59,464 nt of DNA from Verrucomicrobiota bacterium (GTDB lineage: Bacteria > Verrucomicrobiota > Verrucomicrobiia > Limisphaerales > J093). Where the stretch lies: NCBI GenBank assembly GCA_016871715.1, contig VHCO01000016.1:1-59464 (forward strand), read 5' to 3'. The position numbers and the translations under genes are program-made. Under the pieces are notes generated by a model. That model was not told the origin of the DNA and did no database searches. It worked only from the letters and a program-made list of their open reading frames with translations. This document shows positions 55,327 through 59,464 of the stretch, piece after piece (position 1 is the stretch's first letter; every line of letters starts with the position of its first letter).

Positions 55327-56345
55327 AGTTCGGCGCACCGGCATGGCTGATCGGCCTGCCCCTGGTGGTGGCGGCCTTGCTCGGACTTTGGTTTTGGACC
55401 GGGCGCCAAGCGCGCCGGCTCCTCGAAGCCGCATTCCACACCCCTCTCCTGCCGCGGCTCCTGCGCTCGGTTCATCGGCGGCGGCGGTTGGCCAAACGCG
55501 TGCTCTTGGTCTTGGGCGGGACCGCGTTGCTGGTCGCCCTGGCCCGACCGCAGTGGGGCCGCCGCGAACTCGAGCTCGAGCGCTCTGGAGTCGACTTAAT
55601 CGTCGCCTTGGACGTATCGCGCTCGATGTTGGCTGCGGACGCCGGCGGCACGAACCGCCTCGCTGCCGCGGCGCGGGCCATTCGTCGTCTGCTCGATGAA
55701 CTGGGTGGGGACCGTGTGGCTCTGGTGGTCTTCGCCGGCGAAGCCCACCTGGCCGCCCCACTCACCCGCGACCACACCGCGATCGATCGAGCGCTGCGGG
55801 CCGCCGACCCGGCGACCGTCTCCGAGCAGGGCAGCAATTTGGGCGAGGCGATTCGGCGGGCCTGGGAAAGCTTCGACCGCGCCAGCCAAGGCCCCCGGGC
55901 GCTGTTAGTGGTCAGCGATGGTGAACAACTCCAAGGGGACGTACTCGAGGCGACGCGCACCGCCGCGGCAGCAGGCATTCGGGTGCATACGGCCGGCGTC
56001 GGCTCGGCGACAGGCGCGCCCATCCCCGCGCGGTCCGGGCCGGGGAGCGGCCTGGCGCGCACCGCCCTAGGCCGCGACGTCGTCTCCCGTGCCGACGAGT
56101 TGCGGCTGCAGCACATTGCCGCTGCCGGAGGGGGGCTTTACACCCGCCTGACCGGACCCGACAGTTCGGCGTTGCGGACCTGGTTTAGCCAAGCCGCGGC
56201 TGCGTTGCCTCGCACGACCGAGAAACGGATGGTGGATGAACCGCGGGAGCGGTTTCAGTGGCCGTTGCTGGCCGCGCTGGCGTTGCTCGCAGCCGAGTGG
56301 CTGTTGAGCGAACGGCGCTCGAGCCGGGGCCGATCCTTCCCTTGA
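55323..56345 (+). CDS. VWA-domain membrane protein (BatB-like)
   Basis: Predicted 340 aa. Two N-terminal TM helices (WLIGLPLVVAALLGLWFW; VLLVLGGTALLVALARPQ), a VWA domain with a canonical metal-ion site DVSRS (about 98-102) and LVVSDGEQLQGD, and a C-terminal hydrophobic helix (WPLLAALALLAAEWLL). It is a paralogue of the gene before it and overlaps it by four bases. Bat VWA proteins sit in the inner membrane facing the periplasm. Confidence 0.9.
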   Translation: MKFGAPAWLIGLPLVVAALLGLWFWTGRQARRLLEAAFHTPLLPRLLRSVHRRRRLAKRVLLVLGGTALLVALARPQWGRRELELERSGVDLIVALDVSRSMLAADAGGTNRLAAAARAIRRLLDELGGDRVALVVFAGEAHLAAPLTRDHTAIDRALRAADPATVSEQGSNLGEAIRRAWESFDRASQGPRALLVVSDGEQLQGDVLEATRTAAAAGIRVHTAGVGSATGAPIPARSGPGSGLARTALGRDVVSRADELRLQHIAAAGGGLYTRLTGPDSSALRTWFSQAAAALPRTTEKRMVDEPRERFQWPLLAALALLAAEWLLSERRSSRGRSFP

Positions 56346-56460
56346 CCATGAATCACACGAAGGCAAGAGCGGGCTTGGCATCACGCCGGCGGGTGGCCGA
56401 AACGGCGCCACGATGCGTTGAGTGGCGACGATCACGGTGCGCGCAGCGAGTCGACCGTCC

Positions 56461-58026
56461 ATGAACTCTCTCCGCAGAACCTTGTGGGCAACGCTGGTTG
56501 CCACCCTGAACACGGTGGTCGCTCAGGCGGAGGCTTTGCCCCCGACCCATCCGGCAAACGGTTCCCCCTGGGACCGCTATAACGACGGGGTGCGAGCCTA
56601 TGCCGCCGGCGATTTCGCCCGTGCCTTCCAACGTTGGCAAGACCTCGCCCTCGAATCGCTGCCGCGCCGACTGCAGGCGCCGGTGTGGTTCCAGCTCGGC
56701 AACGCCCAGTTCCGTTTGGGAGAACCGCTCGAAGCACGCGCCCCGGAAGAAGCCGCAGAACTCTGGCGACGCAGTTGCAGTGCGTTTCGGGCCGTCCTTG
56801 GGGGCGCGCCGCGCCGAGTGGACGCGCAGCACAACCTGGCGTTGGTCGAACGCCGCCTCGCCCGACTCACACACCGCCTCGGCCTCGAGCTCTGGCAACA
56901 AGCCGGCCTGCGCCCGCTCGACCCCGCCATCGATTTGCTGCGAACTGCCAACGAGCGCTTCGTCGAATCCCAGGCCCTGGCTCCGCTCGATCGCCAGATC
57001 CGCACCGACCGAGAGCGTGGGGAAGTGGCCTTGCGCGAGAAGCTCCTCGAACGGGCGACCCAAGCTGAGACCAAGGGCGATGAGGAGGTTCGCCGGAACA
57101 ATCCCTGGGCGGATGCGGAGGCCGAGAGCCAGTACCGGGCGGCCCTTGCGGATTTGGGCGAGGCAAGCCGCACGCCGACCGCCCTGGCCGCGGCCACACC
57201 CGGGGCCCAGACAGCTCCAACTCCCGCCGAGGATCCCACTCTGAGTGAGGCGCAGGTGCGGGTGAATTGCAAGTTGGCGGAGTTGCTCACTCGCCTGGGC
57301 CAGCGCGAGCAACAGGCCGCCGAGGCTCAGGTGCTTTCGAACCCCGACGAAGCTTTGGAGCGCTTCGAGACCGCCCTCGGTCACTTCGCCCAGGCGCAGC
57401 AAGTCCAGCCGGGGCATGAGCCCGCCCAGCGCGGTGAACGCGAAGTGCGCGCCGCCCTGGAACAGCTTCATGTGCGGGAAGGCACTCGCCAACTCGACCG
57501 TGGCCGTCGGGCCCTGGCCCAGCAAAGCCCGCAGGCCGCTCCGGCGTTAATTCAGGCGCTGGGTAGCTTCACCGCCGCACAGTCCTTGAACCCGCACAAC
57601 CTCGAAGCCCGCCAGGGGGCCGATGAGGCGCGGCGGCTGTTGCCGGCGGCCTTGGTGTTGGCGGCCCAGAGCGAAGTGCGGGCCGGCGACCGCGCCGAGC
57701 CGCATTGGGCCACCGAAGCGCTGCAGCATTACCAAGAGGCTGAGACAGCCTTCCGCCGCGCCCTCGACCTTGCACCGGACGAAGCCCAGGCTCAACAAGG
57801 CCTGCGCGAACTCGAGCCGCGCCTCGCCCGCGCGCGAGAGCGAGTCGCCCGCGAGGCCGACCAAGCCGCACAACAGAGCCTCCCGGCCGGTCGCCAGCCG
57901 CCCACGCTCGAGGCCGCCCTGGGCCAGGTCAACGAACGCCATCGCGACCCCCAAGGCGAGTGGGACCGGCAGCGACAGGCTGCCCGCAACCAACCCGGCT
58001 CTCGCAGGAGCTATCCGGACTGGTAG
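56461..58026 (+). CDS. Secreted or periplasmic TPR-type repeat protein (BatC/BatE-like)
   Basis: Predicted 521 aa. A short signal-like N-terminus (LWATLVATLNTVVAQAEA) precedes helical, Ala/Glu/Arg-rich sequence with TPR-like pairs: YNDGVRAYAAGDFARAFQRW, WFQLGNAQFRLGE and, later, ALQHYQEAETAFRRALDLAP. The last ~100 residues form a charged, probably coiled-coil tail with QAAQQS and QRQAARNQPGS. BatC and BatE are TPR proteins of the same operon. The gap from BatB is 115 bp. No BatD-type gene follows. Confidence 0.82.
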   Translation: MNSLRRTLWATLVATLNTVVAQAEALPPTHPANGSPWDRYNDGVRAYAAGDFARAFQRWQDLALESLPRRLQAPVWFQLGNAQFRLGEPLEARAPEEAAELWRRSCSAFRAVLGGAPRRVDAQHNLALVERRLARLTHRLGLELWQQAGLRPLDPAIDLLRTANERFVESQALAPLDRQIRTDRERGEVALREKLLERATQAETKGDEEVRRNNPWADAEAESQYRAALADLGEASRTPTALAAATPGAQTAPTPAEDPTLSEAQVRVNCKLAELLTRLGQREQQAAEAQVLSNPDEALERFETALGHFAQAQQVQPGHEPAQRGEREVRAALEQLHVREGTRQLDRGRRALAQQSPQAAPALIQALGSFTAAQSLNPHNLEARQGADEARRLLPAALVLAAQSEVRAGDRAEPHWATEALQHYQEAETAFRRALDLAPDEAQAQQGLRELEPRLARARERVAREADQAAQQSLPAGRQPPTLEAALGQVNERHRDPQGEWDRQRQAARNQPGSRRSYPDW

Positions 58027-58103
58027 GGCACACGGGTTGGCCGCACCATCGAAAGTCGGAGATTCGGGTTGACGCACCTGCGGCAGGCGGTTAGCCGTGG
58101 CCG

Positions 58104-59054
58104 ATGCGATGTATCGACCTTGGATCCCAGGCTGGTCGCCGAGCGCGGGCGACAGCCACGCTCATGCTCGGCCTGGCGTTTGTTCTCCCGCCTTTGCAGG
58201 CCGACACTTCCGTTTCCATGCCGATTTGGCCCGGCCCCGCACCCGGTGACTCTGGGGATCTCGCTGCAGAGCGCGACACCACCAAACCCAACGATCGACT
58301 CGTAGCCGGGCGCTCGGTCGTGCGCTTGGGGAACGTCAGTTGCCCAACGCTCACGGTTTACCGCCCCCCGGCCGAGCGCGACACCGGCACCGCCGTGCTC
58401 GTCTGCCCCGGGGGCGGATACAACATCTTGGCTATGGACCTCGAGGGCACCGAGGTCTGCGACTGGCTCAACTCGATCGGCGTTACGGGTGTCCTGTTGA
58501 AGTACCGTGTGCCCAAGCGTGGCGGCCGCGAGAAACACACCGCCGCCTTGCAGGATGCGCAGCGGGCCTTGGGCTTGGTCCGGCACCGTGCGCGCGAGTG
58601 GGCAGTAGACCCACAACGAATTGGTGTGCTCGGCTTCTCCGCGGGCGGTCACCTGGCTGCCGCCTTGAGCAACCACGCCGGGACACGCTCCTATCCGGCG
58701 GTCGACGATGCCGACGCCGCCAGTTGTCGGCCGGACTTCACGGTGTTGGTCTATCCGGCATATCTCACCCTCAAAGAAGAGGGAGACAAGCTGCCGTCGG
58801 AGCTCCCGGTTACCCCGCAGACCCCCCCCACGATTCTCATCATGACCCAGGATGACCCGGTGAGAGTCGAGACTGCCCTCTATTACACCCTGGCTCTCAA
58901 ACAGGCTAACGTGCCGGTCGAGCTTCACGTCTATCCAAGTGGAGGCCACGGTTACGGTTTGCGTCGCAGCGCGGAGGTCGTCACCACCTGGCCTGACCGC
59001 GTGACCGATTGGCTGCGCACGCGCGGTTGGCTCCAGCGGCGCCCGCAACCCTGA
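58104..59054 (+). CDS. Secreted alpha/beta hydrolase, esterase/lipase family (xylan esterase-like)
   Basis: Predicted 316 aa. A signal peptide (MLGLAFVLPPLQA from an inner ATG at 58164, or longer from 58104) is followed by an alpha/beta-hydrolase core: oxyanion loop CPGGGYNILA, nucleophile elbow GFSAGG with Ser about 179, Asp in TQDDPVRVE, and His in GGHGYGL. This pattern fits Aes/BD-FAE-type esterases that often deacetylate xylan or remove feruloyl groups. It starts 77 bp after the Bat operon on the same strand but has no functional link to it. Confidence 0.88.
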   Translation: MRCIDLGSQAGRRARATATLMLGLAFVLPPLQADTSVSMPIWPGPAPGDSGDLAAERDTTKPNDRLVAGRSVVRLGNVSCPTLTVYRPPAERDTGTAVLVCPGGGYNILAMDLEGTEVCDWLNSIGVTGVLLKYRVPKRGGREKHTAALQDAQRALGLVRHRAREWAVDPQRIGVLGFSAGGHLAAALSNHAGTRSYPAVDDADAASCRPDFTVLVYPAYLTLKEEGDKLPSELPVTPQTPPTILIMTQDDPVRVETALYYTLALKQANVPVELHVYPSGGHGYGLRRSAEVVTTWPDRVTDWLRTRGWLQRRPQP

Positions 59055-59261
59055 GGCGACCAGCGATGGGACCGGAGCGGAGCGGAGTGACGCGAGTTAC
59101 TCGAGGCTGGCTAGAATGACAAATGGACTGGTTTATAATTGTTGACAGAGGCGACGGGATCCGATGCCGAGCGCTGCTGCGGCGATGTCCAAGACAGCGC
59201 GACTACCGACAGCAGCCAGCAATGGTATCCGCACAATGTTAGTATGCCAGGTAAAAAGACA

Positions 59262-59267
59262 TTGACA
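59262..59267 (+). promoter_or_regulatory. Candidate -35 box of the second RAYT
   Basis: TTGACA lies exactly 40 bp before the ATG at 59302, the same distance as the box at 45663-45668 before the first RAYT. The conserved position supports a shared promoter. No clean -10 box could be fixed in either copy. Confidence 0.45.
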
Positions 59268-59301
59268 GATCGGGCGCCATGGGGCAATCTCGCCGCCGCT
59301 T

Positions 59302-59464
59302 ATGAGACTGACCCGCATCAAAGTCAAAGGGCGAGCTGCCGTCTACCACTGCGTCTCCCGCATCGTCGGCGCCCAACGCCTCCTCGATGACCTCGGCAAA
59401 GAAACCTTGGTCAGGCTCCTCCGGCGCCTGGCCACCTTCTGCGGCCTCGAGGTCATCACCTACT
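59302..59464 (+). mobile_element. Second RAYT transposase, 5' end only (cut by the window edge)
   Basis: The first 54 codons are visible. The N-terminus reads MRLTRIKVKGRAAVYHCVSR; 49 of 54 residues match the RAYT at 45703, including GAQ-x-LLDDLGKETLVRLL. The HUH His pair lies just beyond the edge. It has the same orientation as the first copy, 13.6 kb away. Whether it is intact cannot be seen. Confidence 0.85.

Overview
The window is about 59 kb of high-GC bacterial chromosome. The gene set points to Verrucomicrobiota, most likely a Limisphaerales/Pedosphaera-type lineage. Supporting features are giant secreted proteins built from LamG, CARDB and Calx-beta modules, a lamin-tail/LamG/CotH protein, a large prepilin-like protein with the FTLIE signature, Tat-exported Gfo/Idh and alpha/beta-hydrolase proteins, a pectate lyase, short C-terminal 'FFRxR' cassettes and a RAYT transposase family. 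This placement is inferred from gene content; no rRNA or tRNA gene was seen. About 42 genes cover most of the window.

Layout. 1-9931 (minus) is the first 3310 codons of one enormous surface protein that runs off the left edge; it contains five tandem units of about 181 codons. 10119-11240 is a family-10 pectate lyase. 11207-16366 (minus) holds a two-TM protein, a frameshifted secreted protein, a DUF481 protein with an internal SHOCT-like segment, a secreted protein, and a GT9 glycosyltransferase that appears to start at CTG. 16367-18025 (minus) holds a phosphoesterase, an acylphosphatase and a DUF2835 protein. 18024-23767 (plus) holds RecD2, glycogen branching enzyme GlgB and a GH43-like hydrolase. 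23770-26285 (minus) holds a Tat-exported double alpha/beta hydrolase and a small unknown ORF. 26524-30385 holds a pseudopilin and two oxidoreductases, separated by an AT-richer gap with palindromes.

30926-42945 holds tyrosyl-tRNA synthetase, a REC/HATPase hybrid on the minus strand, a probable sugar-catabolic cluster (SDR, class II aldolase, 2-hydroxyacid dehydrogenase, convergent FGGY kinase, DegT aminotransferase, Gfo/Idh), biotin synthase and a YeiH-type exporter. 43007-45443 (minus) is hemE-hemN. 45703-46854 is a RAYT transposase with a REP-like palindrome inside its coding sequence; the start of a second, closely related RAYT lies at the right edge. 47303-51750 holds an M42 peptidase and a CotH-type secreted protein. 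51845-58026 is a Bat/MoxR operon (AAA ATPase, DUF58, DUF4381-like, two VWA proteins, a repeat protein), followed by a secreted esterase.

How the genes fit together. Pectate lyase, GH43-like protein, two secreted esterase-type hydrolases and the sugar-processing cluster suggest a saprophyte degrading plant or algal polysaccharide. The strongest leads for something new are the undefined sugar pathway at 33.6-40.5 kb, the kinase-like hybrid whose phospho-acceptor His is Arg, the RAYT carrying its own candidate REP, and the tandem-repeat giant protein. None of these is a proven new system.
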